Origin: Branchinecta lynchi
Lineage: Eukaryota; Arthropoda; Branchiopoda; Anostraca; Branchinectidae
Assembly (NCBI GenBank): GCA_023053575.1
Contig: JAKZAP010000013.1
Location: 18,757,689-18,821,688 of the forward strand
Reading direction: 5' to 3'
DNA: 64,000 nt
Below the pieces are notes generated by a model that saw only the letters and a list, made by a program, of their open reading frames with translations, was not told where the DNA came from and did no database searches. Shown here in pieces: positions 12,315-23,108 of this stretch (its first letter is position 1; every line of letters starts with the position of its first letter). The position numbers were made by a program, and so were the translations under genes.

Positions 12315-12520
12315 TTTATTTCTCATTTTAACTCTTGATACTATGTAGGCCTATTCATTATTATCATATATTTAGTTGCATAGTAAAAGTTATACTGTGT
12401 ATTTTGTAAGTTACTTTCTTTCGTGTTTTCCTATCTTTTTCTTATTTTTCCTTATTATTTACTCCGTCTTTGTGCCTTGTGTTTATTTTGACGGGTTATA
12501 AATAAAATCATCATCATCAT
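12315..12520 (+). mobile_element. 3' UTR and (ATC)n tail of the LINE at 11.7 kb
   Basis: The AT-rich UTR ends with a hairpin (CCGTC at about 12464 pairing with GACGG at about 12491), then GTTATAAATAAAATCATC and ATC repeats to about 12520. The same hairpin position with other base pairs occurs at 18.2, 22.3, 36.05 and 36.4 kb, suggesting a shared 3' recognition element. Confidence 0.6.
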
Positions 12521-12845
12521 ACTGTATATATTGTAAGTCACTGCTTTGACATGTGTTACGTCATGATGATCCTCTGCTAGCCATATTATGTTGTGCTATT
12601 ATGGAAATAAAGAATATATATATGTATTTAATATTTAAGTTTTCAGTCCCTTATTAATAACAAAACCGAAGTTGATCAAAATACAAAAAAAAAAAACTTT
12701 CCTGTCATTGCCCCAATCGTGCAGCAAAAACAGCGGCCGTGACGAAAATTAAATCTCAGGACTTGTTTTTTCTTTACAGTGGTTTTTGGAAGTAATTTGC
12801 CATAATAAGATATTTATAGTCGATAGAAGCTTAAGTTCTTTATTA
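12521..12845. other. No gene; second LINE-like 3' end
   Basis: Bases 12540-12640 end in TATGGAAATAAAGAATATATATA, which looks like another LINE tail. The rest shows nothing recognisable. Confidence 0.35.
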
Positions 12846-13290
12846 CAGGTTTGTTTCCTTCCCCGACGTTGACCCAGAAGATTGACAGCCTGACGAGGAC
12901 CCTTGTCAAGAAGGGCTGAACTATCGCTGATGAAGAATCGTAGCTGACGTATCCGTTGTATACATTATTTGAAATAGCTGGCTCGTTTCTGCCAGCAACA
13001 GCCTGAAGAGGACCCTTGCCAAAAAGCGCCGAAAGACTGCTGAAGAACATTCTAGCTGACTTACCGGTTTGTTCAAACAATGTTTACAACGGATATGTCA
13101 GCTATGACCTATGACCACAAACCTGTAATCATGTGTCCTTCCCCGAAGTTGAACTAGAGGATTGATAGCCTGGCGAGGACCCTTGCCAAGAAGGGCCGAA
13201 ATATCGCTGATGAAGAATCATAGCTGACGTATCCGTTGTAAACATTGCTTGAATAAATGTTTCAAAGTCAGCTTGGGCTCAAAGAATTTT
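12846..13290 (+). repeat. Three consecutive family C units
   Basis: Cores lie at 12890-12954, 13003-13066 and 13170-13234. The first and third are preceded by TTCCTTCCCCGA and the third ends AAAGTCAGCTTGGGCTC. An inverted partial copy (TTTACAACGGATATGTCAGC) lies between the second and third at 13081-13110. The first has GAAC instead of GAAA, the second is degenerate, and the third has CTGGCGA instead of CTGACGA. Head-to-tail grouping of this repeat recurs at 32.4-32.9 kb. Confidence 0.7.
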
Positions 13291-13745
13291 TTTTTTTTTT
13301 ACCGGTTTGGCTCGTTTTTTAGTGTATGATTCCCAGTCAGCTTGGTCCGCAGGAGGATATAAATTAGTGCAGTGCTAGACCATCACAACGCCTTACCGCC
13401 AACTCTCCAAACAGTTACATGCTGTACTTTCAAGTTTTCAACATACCATACTTTCGACCTTTGGTTGAATATATTAATAAAGAATTAAGAGTGCACCATC
13501 AGCCACAGGGAACTTGAATGGGTATTCTTAACAAAAGGACAACCAAAGAACCAGTACAATGGAGTGATGTCACAAGACTTCCTCCAAGTGTCGATGCTAA
13601 ACAGGCGAACGCTAACAAGAGCTATTCAGTAATCAGTGATCGTGTTGTCGACGGTATGTTTCGGCCAAGACTTGTGGATATTCGAGTGAGATGGGCCTAC
13701 TGAACAACGAAACAAACCTCTTCTACAATTATACGAAAAAGACGG
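13291..13745. other. No gene seen
   Basis: A CAGTCAGCTTGGTCCG fragment of the family C end lies near 13335. A 61-codon ORF at 13518-13703 is unrecognised and has no supporting context. Confidence 0.35.
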
Positions 13746-13952
13746 AGGACGTTTTTGATTGAGGCAGGGCTATTGAGAACGAGAAGGGAGAAACGAGAAG
13801 TGACTATCCAACAAACTTCTGGATTCTGCAGGATTGCAAACTTTTCCTCGTTCTCGTTTTTGACAAAAACGTAAGAACAGGAGTAGTAAAAAAACGCGAT
13901 ACATGAGAATTGTGAGGAGAATCGCGAGGAGCACTGAGGTCAAAAACGCAAC
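13746..13952. mobile_element. Family G-like inverted-repeat fragment
   Basis: The left end has GACGTTTTTGATTGA and the right end TCAAAAACGCAACT. This matches the AGTTGCGTTTTT termini of the better copies at 19900-20392 and 22753-23108. The interior shares an ACGAGAAG / TTCTCGTT purine-pyrimidine character with the 22.8 kb copy. Confidence 0.45.
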
Positions 13953-14815
13953 TATTACACCGGACTTTCAGGTCACGGCCTGCGCTTATACACTGGAGAC
14001 CGTCGCCGCTCCCCCGATCTTCCCCTCACCTAACTCATCTCGGATGCCCAATCCAACACCAAAGAGGTCGCGGGCGGAAAATAGTCGAGACCAAAAGACA
14101 GGCTAAACAAAACAAAAACTGAGGTTCCGGAATCTAGATGGTCATAGAGGCGACGCATTCGAGAGACAATATACAGATAGTTGGGGTAGGAGAAAAATCA
14201 AGAGTGATCGACAGTTCTGATTGGGAGGCAAACGATCATCAGTGTTATTGAAATACGGAAGGGTTCGCTTGACTAAAAGCCAGACTTTTCCCGACATCCG
14301 TTCTCGCCGAAGTGGATCTGGAAGGTAAAGCTAGGCTAAAAAAGTCTAGAAATCCGAGGTGTTGGACGGGTGAATTTGGAAGGGTGAATAGCGGCAAAAA
14401 ATTTGAGAGAGACAATATGCAAATGGTCGGCGTAGGGAAAAAGGAAGAATGATTGCCAGCTGTGACTGGGAGGCAAACGATTTGTAAAGAGGGCACCAGA
14501 ATTGCTAAATTTATCTATATTATGAAAATCCGGAAGAGCTGGATTGACTGAGTTGAAGCTCCAGCTATCTGGACATCTGGAAGGTGAAGTCTGACTTTTC
14601 TAGTTCAGTGTGCGTAGCTCACTAGGCTCTCCACCACTTAATACGAGACGGAATGGATATTCCGCCAACTTTAAAGGACACGTCGTACTTACAGTAATTA
14701 ATTCTACTTCAGTAGTATTTTCATCCATTCTCGTTCCCGAGATTCTTCACTTCAAAAGTGCATCGTATCTCCTCTATTAGCAATAGACTGATTATCACGC
14801 TTGCCACAATTTCTC
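13953..14815. other. No gene; internal duplication
   Basis: Two stretches, about 14160-14260 and 14400-14490, repeat the phrases GAGAGACAATAT, GGCGTAGG and GACTGGGAGGCAAACGAT. This is a local direct duplication with a period of roughly 240 bp. No coding or RNA function is evident. Confidence 0.4.
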
Positions 14816-15054
14816 AATAATACATAGATGGCACATTACAAAGTTCCTTGTACCGTGACCAACATACCAGAAACAGTTTTTTCGAATTTATTTAGAAGTC
14901 TAGGACTCCATTTGTGGATCTTATGGGTCCTGGTATGTCTACGCGTCTCCGATAATGGAGTACTAGACTTATAAAAATAAATTCGAAAAAACTGTGACCA
15001 GTTTATTCGTCACGGTACAAGTCCCGTGTCTAAAGTGCCGTCTACGTATTATTA
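14816..15054. mobile_element. Foldback MITE, ~239 bp
   Basis: The two halves are long imperfect inverted repeats. The left half holds AATAATACATAGATGGCAC, CTTGTACCGTGACC, CAGTTTTTTCGAATTTAT and AGTCTAGGACTCCAT. The right half holds the complements in reverse order, ending GTGCCGTCTACGTATTATT. The loop is about 25 bp near 14930-14950. No TSD is clear. The high arm similarity suggests a hairpin-forming MITE. Confidence 0.7.
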
Positions 15055-15174
15055 TTAATTTCCGTGACATGGGATGTGAACTGGTTGGATGAGTTTGCCT
15101 TCGGGCGGGATCACTGTTCCTATGGCCAGCTTCTACCAGACTGCAGTAGTGGTTTGCGAACTCTGTTCACAAGC

Positions 15175-15247
15175 CCCTTGGCAGCTCAAATGGTAAGAGC
15201 GCCTTCCTTGTAAGCAGAGGGTCCTGGGTTCAAATCCCGGCTGAGGA
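15175..15247 (+). tRNA. tRNA-Thr(UGU)-like sequence, probably pseudogene or SINE head
   Basis: The sequence folds as a 73-nt cloverleaf. The D stem is GCTC/GAGC and the anticodon loop CTTGTAA (anticodon TGT, Thr). The T arm is CTGGG-TTCAAAT-CCCGG, and the B box GGTTCAAATCC matches the Pol III consensus. A TTTTT terminator follows at 15251-15255. The acceptor stem pairs in six of seven positions with two wobbles. The anticodon stem has two mismatches, so a working tRNA is unlikely. A close relative lies at 54353-54424. Confidence 0.6.
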
Positions 15248-15255
15248 GAATTTTT

Positions 15256-15930
15256 GTCTTTCGGTTCACTACTTATAAAATGCCACAACTTCTTCTCTTT
15301 ACGTGATGTATCAGATTGTCATTCAAGGCAAGCGGCATGGAAGGAGTCAAAAACAGCCGAAGCCGTGTGTAATTTTCTGTAAGCATAGCTTAGCTATAAA
15401 GTGGTCAAGTATTTCAGAACACCTGAGCAGAAACACTATGTAGTGCGTGGTGCCCTTTGAAGGCCCGGCCTAGTCCATATAAGTGGATCAGAAAGCATGA
15501 GGTCGAGAAAAGCAAACTGATCCGCGGAAGATAATAGGCCAGCCCACCAAGCCGACCTTTCACCCTTTCATGTATTCCTGCCAGAAAAGACAAACCTGCG
15601 ACACCAAAGAATACCCCAACGAAAGGCTCCTAAATTACTTTGCTGATTAACCAGGACCCTATTGAGCATGCCCACAAAAGGTGCCTGTCAGACACCTCGT
15701 AGATTGAGATCATGTTAAGAAACTTCAAACAAACAACCGAATCACGGTCATGAGTCACCAAAAACACATTACAAACAAAATGCATCATTCCTTACATGGA
15801 CTTCATTAATTGCAACAGCGGACCATAGGTGGTACAAATCTTGGTTGTCAAGAGCCCTGACTACTTTTACAGGAAAGGATAAGGCTTATGAAGTTCCTCC
15901 ATAAGGATCTACATACAAAAAAATGAACTA
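15256..15930. other. No gene; possible family R remnant
   Basis: Bases 15335-15420 contain AACAGCCGAAGCCGTG and TTCTGTAAGCATAGC. These resemble the 3' part of family R (26.6, 31.6 and 47.9 kb). This places a tRNA-like head and an R-like tail close together, but copies of R elsewhere lack the tRNA head. Confidence 0.35.
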
Positions 15931-17150
15931 ACTAGATCTACGTTGCCTGGGAAACGCGAAGCGTTGCAGTAACCTTTGTGTACGATCTTTATAAATTTTA
16001 TCTTTTATCGAAACAAGGGCTAAGAAGTTCTTTTACCAGAGCAGGTAAAAACGCAACACTATAACAGATAAACCAATAAGTGAACTATTATGTCAGACAG
16101 CAAGATATTTGATGACAAATAAAGGGTGGTGTTTGGTAATATGTAACAAGTGGATCGGGGCATCCTTGTGCCAAAGCTCCGAAAAAAAATTAAAAAAAAT
16201 TATGACCTTTATAAATGTTATATTTTTCTTGAAACATGGGCTGCCAAGTTCCTACACTAGAGGCGTTTTTTCCGCGATACAGTTGTGGGTCATACACTTC
16301 TGAGTGTTTGTCGTGGAAACACGATTGTGTGCCACACAGTCGAGCCACATGTTGAAACTAGCGGAAACGCCGTTTTGACGACTTTTTTGGCGGTAATTTC
16401 AAATATCTTAAAGTAAAAATAAAATTCACGTAAAATCTCAATAAATAGACTCCTGGCTTATTTCCTTCCCATTCTGTACAAAAAGCATCCTCAGTTTGAA
16501 GTCTATATGCTTGAAAAAGTAGTTAATTTGTTGTTTAGAAAGTAGTTTAGACACTACTTTGCTGCTTAATTTGAATTTCCCGCCAGAATCGAGCCACAAA
16601 ATCGACAATCACCTCGCCAGATGTTGGTCAAACTTGAGCCACAAAGCGAGCCACGGAAATCCTGTTGGTCGTGGAAACACACTTATGGGCCGCACGAAAG
16701 ACCGCGGAAATACTCTTTTCGACCCACAAACTGTTTGTAGGATCACGGAAAAACGCATTAGAGCATGTAGAAGCACTTGAAACGTGGGCTGCGAAGTTCC
16801 TACACTAGAGCATGTAGAAGCACCGACATCAAAATAGACAACCACTACTAAAATGTTGGGCATTCAATAATACTGAATATGGTGGTCTGCATCCTTGTGG
16901 ATGAATGGCCACTGTGAAGAATGGCCAAAATCTATGTTATGACATTGCTATCTTTTTGTGAAACATGGGCTAGGAAGTTCTTCAACCAGAACAGGTAAGA
17001 ACCGAGAACTATAAGAGATAACCAATACATATGCTATTACGATGCTTTCAGATATCTTAAAAATTACTGTGTGAATTGATGCATCCTTGTGTAAAATATT
17101 ATGATGGATGCCGAGAATATTTATGTTATAGCTTGTTTAACTGTTATCTT
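15931..17150 (+). repeat. Diverged family D/E repeat cluster
   Basis: It opens with AACTAGATCTACGTTGCC, a diverged family D start. An internal phrase, GAAACATGGGCTAGGAAGTTC with variants, recurs at about 16008, 16222, 16782 and 16963. Bases 16555-16870 match family E at 9473-9850. The cluster looks like an old D-type insertion with internal duplications. No coding capacity is recognisable. Confidence 0.55.
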
Positions 17151-17199
17151 TCATAAACCGTACTACTGAAGATGGTTTTCATTTTATAAAGTTCAGTTT

Positions 17200-17340
17200 A
17201 GTTTATTCATAAAAATAAAAAACATCATTAACTATTTATGGCCCCACCTTAAGGCCTAACATAAGGCCTGGCAATGGGCCAGCTTATTTTTTATTCATAT
17301 AGAGTTAAGGGAAACAAACCAAAGAAATCAAAAAAGAAAG
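17200..17340 (-). mobile_element. LINE-like 3' end, minus strand
   Basis: Read on the minus strand this ends with GGCC-rich hairpin sequence followed by ATAAATAGTTAATG and TTTATGAATAAACTAAACTG. That is the order hairpin then A/T-rich tail seen in other LINE ends here. No coding part is visible. Confidence 0.4.
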
Positions 17341-18179
17341 AAAAAGAAGGAGAAAAAAAGAAGAAGAAAAGAAGAATGATGACATAACAAACTGACAAGA
17401 AATATCCACTAACGAACGATCTTCCATCAACGAAGCATAAAAATAGTGTGAAGTGTTAACACTTCACAAAAAGAAGACAGGTGTTTGACAGGCTATTGCT
17501 GAAATTACTTTTGACTGTTCAAGCTATTTTTAGTTTATATAGCTTGACAACCACATTCTGCCTATTCTTATTTTTTGGTAACAGCAGACAAAGTAAAATG
17601 GAACTGTTCAAAAACTAACACACCAGCTCTAAACACAATTAGGTAATGCCAAACGAGGGAAAGTAAGACCCACAAATTCATCACGAATGAAGAAGACTGG
17701 AATCAATACAGTAGACCTAAGATGCATAGGGTACTTCAACAGTCAAATGCCTCACCATTTTCATTGGTATCTCCTTTCTTGGTTGTTGCGGTGTTTCCCA
17801 TGATTCGCTTGAGGCAACAGAATCTGCATTACTTGGACCTCATGAAGACTATCACCTCTCAAAGGTGGCTATACACCACAAAAGATAAAACATACTGATC
17901 TCTAGGACAGGTTACCAACCTTGAATCACATAACCTTGAAATTAGAAGCAAAACTTTTAAATTAAAATTTCAAAGCAGTCCAAAAGTCAAGAAGCGAAAG
18001 CCTACTATTTTAAAACTTTTCGATCTAGTCTGTTCAAATTATTTGCTTTTTCTTTTGTTCAAACCTGCTTTTGAAATACTGTTTCTAGTTGTTGACTCTG
18101 TTAACTCGTACATTTTTTCTTCATCTACTTAATGGTAGAAAAGGTTACCGATCCCGGATTACATAATCTGCAATAAGTA
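17341..18179. other. No gene seen
   Basis: A purine-rich AGAAGAAG stretch at 17330-17385 is the only compositional oddity. ORFs are short. Confidence 0.4.
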
Positions 18180-18420
18180 AGTAAGTAAGTAATTTATTTA
18201 TGACCCGCCATTTTCAGAAAGCGGAGTAAATGAAGAAAATAAATAAAACACATAAACATACACAAATTAATGGTCTCCAAAATGTAAATAAGTAAATTCT
18301 GTGCAATGAAGGGCCTCGACTGTCAAGAAGCAAATTCTTGATAACCTGGGTCCTAGAGCCCAGCCACAGAAATTGCCTACAGAAACTTAGTTCAGCAATT
18401 TTGAGGTTGTGTAATCCGAG
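18180..18420 (-). mobile_element. LINE 3' end with (TTAC)n tail, minus strand
   Basis: On the minus strand the sequence ends ATTTACTCCGC, a loop, GGCGGGTCATAAATAAATTAC and TTAC repeats (plus-strand AAGTAAGTAAGTAA at 18180-18190). The CCGC/GCGG hairpin matches the ends at 22.3 and 36.05 kb. Upstream, a broken frame contains GPSLHRIYLFTF, which can be aligned to the C-terminal residues PGLRVHDVFHEF of the copy at 36143-36301. Confidence 0.6.
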
Positions 18421-19899
18421 ATCAGCAACCCCTCCTGAATGCTGAGGAATTCAAGGTCAAGTACAAACGTTATGAGATCATTACTTATAGAAGTTCAAAA
18501 TTCTATTAATCAGAAATATTAAAGAAGAATTTGATCTTTTAACATGCAAACTGGGTTTTAAACTCAACTTGGTACTCGTTTTAAATTATTTTTCAGTTCC
18601 TTATTGAGCCATAACTTTCGGGAGGGAAGATTTTTCTTGGAATCTATGAAAACTCTCTTCAAGCTTTTGCTGCAGTCCAACCGTTAACTGCAGTCAAAGG
18701 TCGAAACCAAATAGGGTTGTCCCAAAGGTTTATCAGCGACTTTGTACTAGAACCTAACACACTCTTTTCCTTCTGAAAGACCAGAGGAATCAAGTTCAAG
18801 CAGGCTAGGCTAGTAGACTGCTCATTAAGATGGCTGTTGTGGTGATCACTGAATAAAACTTCTTGTACAGTACAAGAAAATACTTAGATGAAGCTCAATA
18901 TTGTTTCCAAGCTATTCCAAATAAAATAAAGCTTGTTTGGCGACTGGTTAACCTGTCCTGACCTCGAAAAATACAAACAACCTCTCCAGAAAACAAAACT
19001 TCACTCCAAACAAAACAGAGGTTAGAAGATAACTGACTCAACTTCACAGCTGTATCCTTGGCAACGGGAACAGTCGATGGAGCGTCACACAAGTAAGAGA
19101 CCTACGAAATAGTTCCGCAGTATAATGGCTTCTGCAACAGATCAGGAGGAAAGAGTTGGACACAATATGGGAACCAACGGAAACAGAAGCAAATAGAAAA
19201 GCGAAACCAGATTCTTTTGTGGCTTTAGATTCTTTCAGCAGTGATGTGCTCGCAAACCGTCAGCCAGGTTTCAAGTCACAGGAATAACCTCAAAGAAAGA
19301 ACAATAGCTGCAGTCGATTCGACATCATACTGGATTGGATAATGAAAGGGGAGACAAGAACCACGACTGAGAAGCCCTCAGAATCTTACAGAGTGTAATC
19401 ACCTAGACCCATAATTATCACGAAGAGTGAGCAACAGGACGGAACATTTCTTACTTCAGTCCAAGCTGAGATTCAAGGTACTTTTTGCGATATAGCAACA
19501 ATACCGAAACAATTCTGATCGAACATGCGCAAAACCCAGAATGAAAATTAGAGAAGACGGAGGAAAAGCAAGATCAGAAGACAAAAATAGCATGGCCACT
19601 AACGACGGAAAAGTGCATCCCATCGCAACGAACTATCGTTACTTCTGAGGACAGAGATCAAGAACGGGCCAAGGTCAGGGATCGCACCCTGTCCAGATTT
19701 TTGACTCCATCATCAATTCCGTCCACAAAATTTGAATTTTTTAACTGAATGGTGAAATTGCCAAAAATCCGGCAGAGAAATCGTAATCATCCCGCCATTC
19801 CGCCCGCGCCATAAAGGTCTCAAACAACGATTCGGAGTCGTACCTTCAGTTTCAAGGGCTACCTCTAGGTTTTGCGATTTTATTTCCTTTTCAATCCTT
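18421..19899. other. No gene seen
   Basis: This interval is unique-looking sequence with only short ORFs. I found no tRNA motif or clear inverted repeat. Confidence 0.4.
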
Positions 19900-20392
19900 A
19901 GTTGCGTTTTTGTTCGGCTTTTGCCTTTCCCTTTTCAGCTTTGGCTTTTTATCGTTTTCAGGGCTTTTTTAACATTTCTCGCGTTTTCGCAAGTTGCCGT
20001 TACTACTAAGGACTTTTCACTTTTCTCGGATGAAAACGCTATTTTGACAAAGCCATTTTATTTGTATTTTGCTTGCACTTCAAATTTTTCATCTTTAAAA
20101 TCCGAGACAGTCTCGAAATACTGATTTTCACTTCGAATCAAATTCCTCTTTTATTGGATTTTGGGATAAACTGGCTAAAGTAGCGAGGTAAAAAGCCAAA
20201 AGGAGAGCGTAACTTGGTTACCTACCAAGTTTGCCTTTTTGCAAAAAGCCGAGGGAAAAGGCGAAAGTCGGCGTTTGCCTTTTTGACAAAAACGGGAAAT
20301 TGTCAAACAGTGCTTAGGACCATATTACGAAAACGCAAAAAAAGTAAAAAGCCGTCGAAAAGGCGAGTGAAAAGTCGAACAAAAACGCAACT
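19900..20392. mobile_element. Family G inverted-repeat element (AGTTGCGTTTTTG ends)
   Basis: The left end is AGTTGCGTTTTTGTTCGGCTT and the right end is the inverse, AAGTCGAACAAAAACGCAACT. The interior is largely a long imperfect palindrome built from GGCTTTT / AAAAGCC blocks. The open frame at 20214-20537 lies inside this low-complexity hairpin arm and is not a gene. The relatives are at 22753-23108 and 13746-13952. Confidence 0.7.
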
Positions 20393-20571
20393 CTTATCTG
20401 TAATTGGCTATCTTGCAAAGCAACAAACGCTACATCAATCTAGAAGGAGGCTAGACAATGGAGGTATAAGAACTCGTACAAAAATCGGTGGTATCGTTAG
20501 CCTTGTAGACGGTCGACCAAGCAAACATATCGAATAACATCAATAGCAGCACTGAGCACAGACGATGCAAC

Positions 20572-20785
20572 CAGAACCAAAATGTTCGGGGGGGGGGAGG
20601 CATTTACCAACTGGCTGGTAATTTTTACCGACTGTTTTCGCAGAAAAAACTACTGTTTTCGAAAAATCGACTGATTTTCAGAAAAACCAACTGTTTGCAT
20701 GAAAAAAAAAAACAATTGTACTGACGAAAACTGCGGCACTTCGCGCCGACTCGGTTATTTTTTACCGACAGGCGTGACGCCCCTG
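20572..20785. mobile_element. hAT-like MITE with poly-G terminus (relative of 35523-35879)
   Basis: The ends CAGAACCAAAATG and GACGCCCCTG, the G run, and repeated TTTTCGAAAAATCGACTG phrases match the hAT MITE at 35523-35879 in inverse orientation. The flanks GATGCAAC and CTTGCACC agree at only about 5 of 8 positions, so a target duplication is not secure. Confidence 0.6.
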
Positions 20786-21935
20786 CTTGCACCGACCTTA
20801 ATTGCTCTAAAGTGCGAATTCAGATAATTATCGGCAAAAGCCCAAATTTAACTACAGCTATTATCTCAATCAGTCAAAAAAAGGAAAGGTATGTTGCAAG
20901 GACAAATCACTGATAAGATTGTACAAAACCGAATTCTTGAACAGATTAAGCTGAAGGAAAACAATGTCAGTGCGTTACATCACCCACCCCCCATGTTCGC
21001 GTGAACTGCATGTCTGCGTGGATCGTCCATTTTCGGTCAGGGTGTCCGGTAAGGTGTCAATAACGAAAATAATAATTTGCAAACAAAGGGGCCAAACAAT
21101 AACGAAAATAATAATTTGCAAACAAAGGGGCCAAAAATGCCAGTGGCTTACACAAATAATTTACATAAATGAGACTAATACATTAATAACTTAACAAAAA
21201 CAAAGACAAAAGAAAAAACAAAACTAGAATTTTAGGACAAGGCCAAGGTAACCTAAACTACAAGAAATCCCGCTATGTTCTACTCTTTCAACCAACCTGT
21301 ATCAAGAGAATGGAAATGTTGAGGATCTTGGAATCAACAAGAGGGAGCCTGATCCGCCTCGAAGACAGCCACCAAATGACAAATGCAAATCCGTGTACGG
21401 CGGATAAAATTACACACGAAGCTAGGGAATGGGAATGGATGGTGACGTGAATGATAAATTTAGGTAGCGTACGAAGTGTTTAATCACGTTAGAATGCAGT
21501 CTGTGTCAACGACAGGTTACCATGAGTATTCCTTTCTTGAATGGAACAGCGGAGACCCGCCATTATCAATCTTTGAAGCAAGCAACATCCTCTATGGTTA
21601 GGACAGGTGATTGGGATCTAGCGGTCGCAGTGTGAAATCCAAGCAAGGATTTGTAGCAGCATCGTCAATCCCGTACGAGTAACTGTTCTTGTCCGTCTGT
21701 TTAATGCCGTTACTACACCCATGTACTTTACATTCTACCACTTTGGAATTTTTTTGTATGCGCACGTGACCCACACGTACTACAAGTACGGTAAATTTTT
21801 ATCGCTGCGCCCTCTCCTAAGTTCAAACACGAAGTTTTCAGCTAAATACAAAATATTGAACCCTTGAATTTTTGTTAAACCCTTGAAACTGACATAAGTG
21901 CTTAAACAAAATCTCTAAACGTTTGGGCAAGCCAA
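20786..21935. other. No gene; one short tandem duplication
   Basis: A direct duplication of about 41 bp (AACGAAAATAATAATTTGC plus CAAAGGGGCCAAA) lies at 21057-21136. The remainder shows only short ORFs. Confidence 0.45.
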
Positions 21936-22013
21936 ATGCTAACTCAGTTCGCCGTCTTAGTTCTTTCTTTTACTTTAATTACTCCGTGTTTTCCCTTCTG
22001 TAAGGGTGTACAA

Positions 22014-22016
<3 letters not shown>

Positions 22017-22055
<39 letters not shown>
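22017..22055. repeat. (TA)n microsatellite
   Basis: There are about 19 TA dinucleotides. They lie just upstream of the LINE-like C-terminal frame at 22057-22277. Confidence 0.95.
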
Positions 22056-22056
<1 letters not shown>

Positions 22057-22059
<3 letters not shown>

Positions 22060-22380
22060 AACTGCGTACTGATAAGTTAAGACTTTTGTACTATCTTGAT
22101 CGGAGTGTGGACTGCTACGGTTTGAAATTTCTGCCTAGATATTTATTGACGGAGAAGTTCAAAATTCAAGATACAAGTGTTACTCTTTTGGATATTTCCT
22201 TGTCGCTATCAAGAATCATGGAAAACAGGGTCCAACCAGCGCACGACGTTATCTACTGCTTCCTGGCCAAAGATTGAAAATTAAGTGTCTTTTTCTGCGT
22301 CTTTTTGTATTTTATTGACTTTCTTTCATTTACTCCGCTTTTTCAAAATGGCGGGTTACAAATAGATTACTTACTTACTT
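22057..22380 (+). mobile_element. LINE-like C-terminus and 3' end with (TTAC)n tail
   Basis: An open frame to a TGA at 22275-22277 ends ...KFKIQDTSVTLLDI...PAHDVIYCFLAKD. This aligns loosely with the minus-strand fragment at 36143-36301 (KFGVQDVIRSLE...LRVHDVFHEFF). The UTR ends with TTTACTCCGC, a short loop, ATGGCGGGTTACAAATAG and TTAC repeats at 22366-22380. The CCGC/GCGG hairpin is the same as at 18.2 kb. The element family is unnamed here. Confidence 0.55.
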
Positions 22381-22668
22381 TCAATTCCGTACGGAAAAAA
22401 ATAGATTTTCTACTTCCCATCAGAGCCAGCCACAGGGATCCGGCAGCCCACAAAGGCGCAACAAATTCCTGCCCCAGGCAATTGAAAGGGAGATTGTTCG
22501 ATGGTTCGAAACCAGCATCGAACAAGTACGTATAAAAGGGTAAAATGGGAGTACCCACCCACGTGCCAAAAGGAACTGTCCAAGTTCTTGCGATTGACGA
22601 GAAGACTGGACACTTTTTAAATTTGGAAGAACCCGATAACAACCGTTTGAATGAGTGGTATTTTTTAT

Positions 22669-22722
22669 CAATTGTGTATAGAGTGATGGCTTGCCAATTG
22701 TGTATAGAGTGATGGCTTGCCA
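22669..22722. repeat. 27-bp direct duplication
   Basis: The unit CAATTGTGTATAGAGTGATG plus GCTTGC occurs twice in a row without change. Confidence 0.85.
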
Positions 22723-22752
22723 TCAACTGTTTAGTTTGCGGGACGAGACAAT

Positions 22753-23108
22753 AGTTGCGTTTTTGATACGAATTCTCCTTGCGATTCTCCTCAAAATTCT
22801 CCAAGTTCGTGTTTTTGGATTATTCAGATAAAGCGAATTCTACTTTTCTTGCGTTTTTGTCAGAATCGAGAACGGGGAAAGCCTCGCGATTCTGCAGAAT
22901 GGAGAAGTTGCTCCGACGGTGAATTCTTGATTCTCCTCTCCCCGTTCTCCTCCGCGATTGGTCAACAGAGTGCGGCAATATGCATAAACACGTATACCTC
23001 AAAAGCGAGAATGGAGAAGCCAGAGGAGCAAAAAACGGTAGTTTGAACGAGACTCGATAATTCAGAAGCGAGAATTCAGAACGGGGAGTTCGGATAAAAA
23101 ACGCAACT
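22753..23108. mobile_element. Family G inverted-repeat element, 356 bp
   Basis: It starts AGTTGCGTTTTTGATACG and ends with the inverse, GGATAAAAAACGCAACT. The interior has GATTCTCC / GGAGAAT inverted motifs and TCTCCCCGTTCTC. It directly abuts the family D copy and shares its last AACT with the D start. Confidence 0.65.

Noticed and set aside
20214..20537. Basic 107-codon frame that looks like a nucleic-acid binding protein
   Set aside because: It lies in the low-complexity palindromic arm of a family G element; lysine and arginine come from AAAAGCC-type repeats.
22367..22804. 145-codon minus-strand frame and a B-box-like GGTTCGAAACC at 22504
   Set aside because: No A box, cloverleaf or terminator goes with the B-box match, and the ORF overlaps a LINE tail and a 27-bp duplication.
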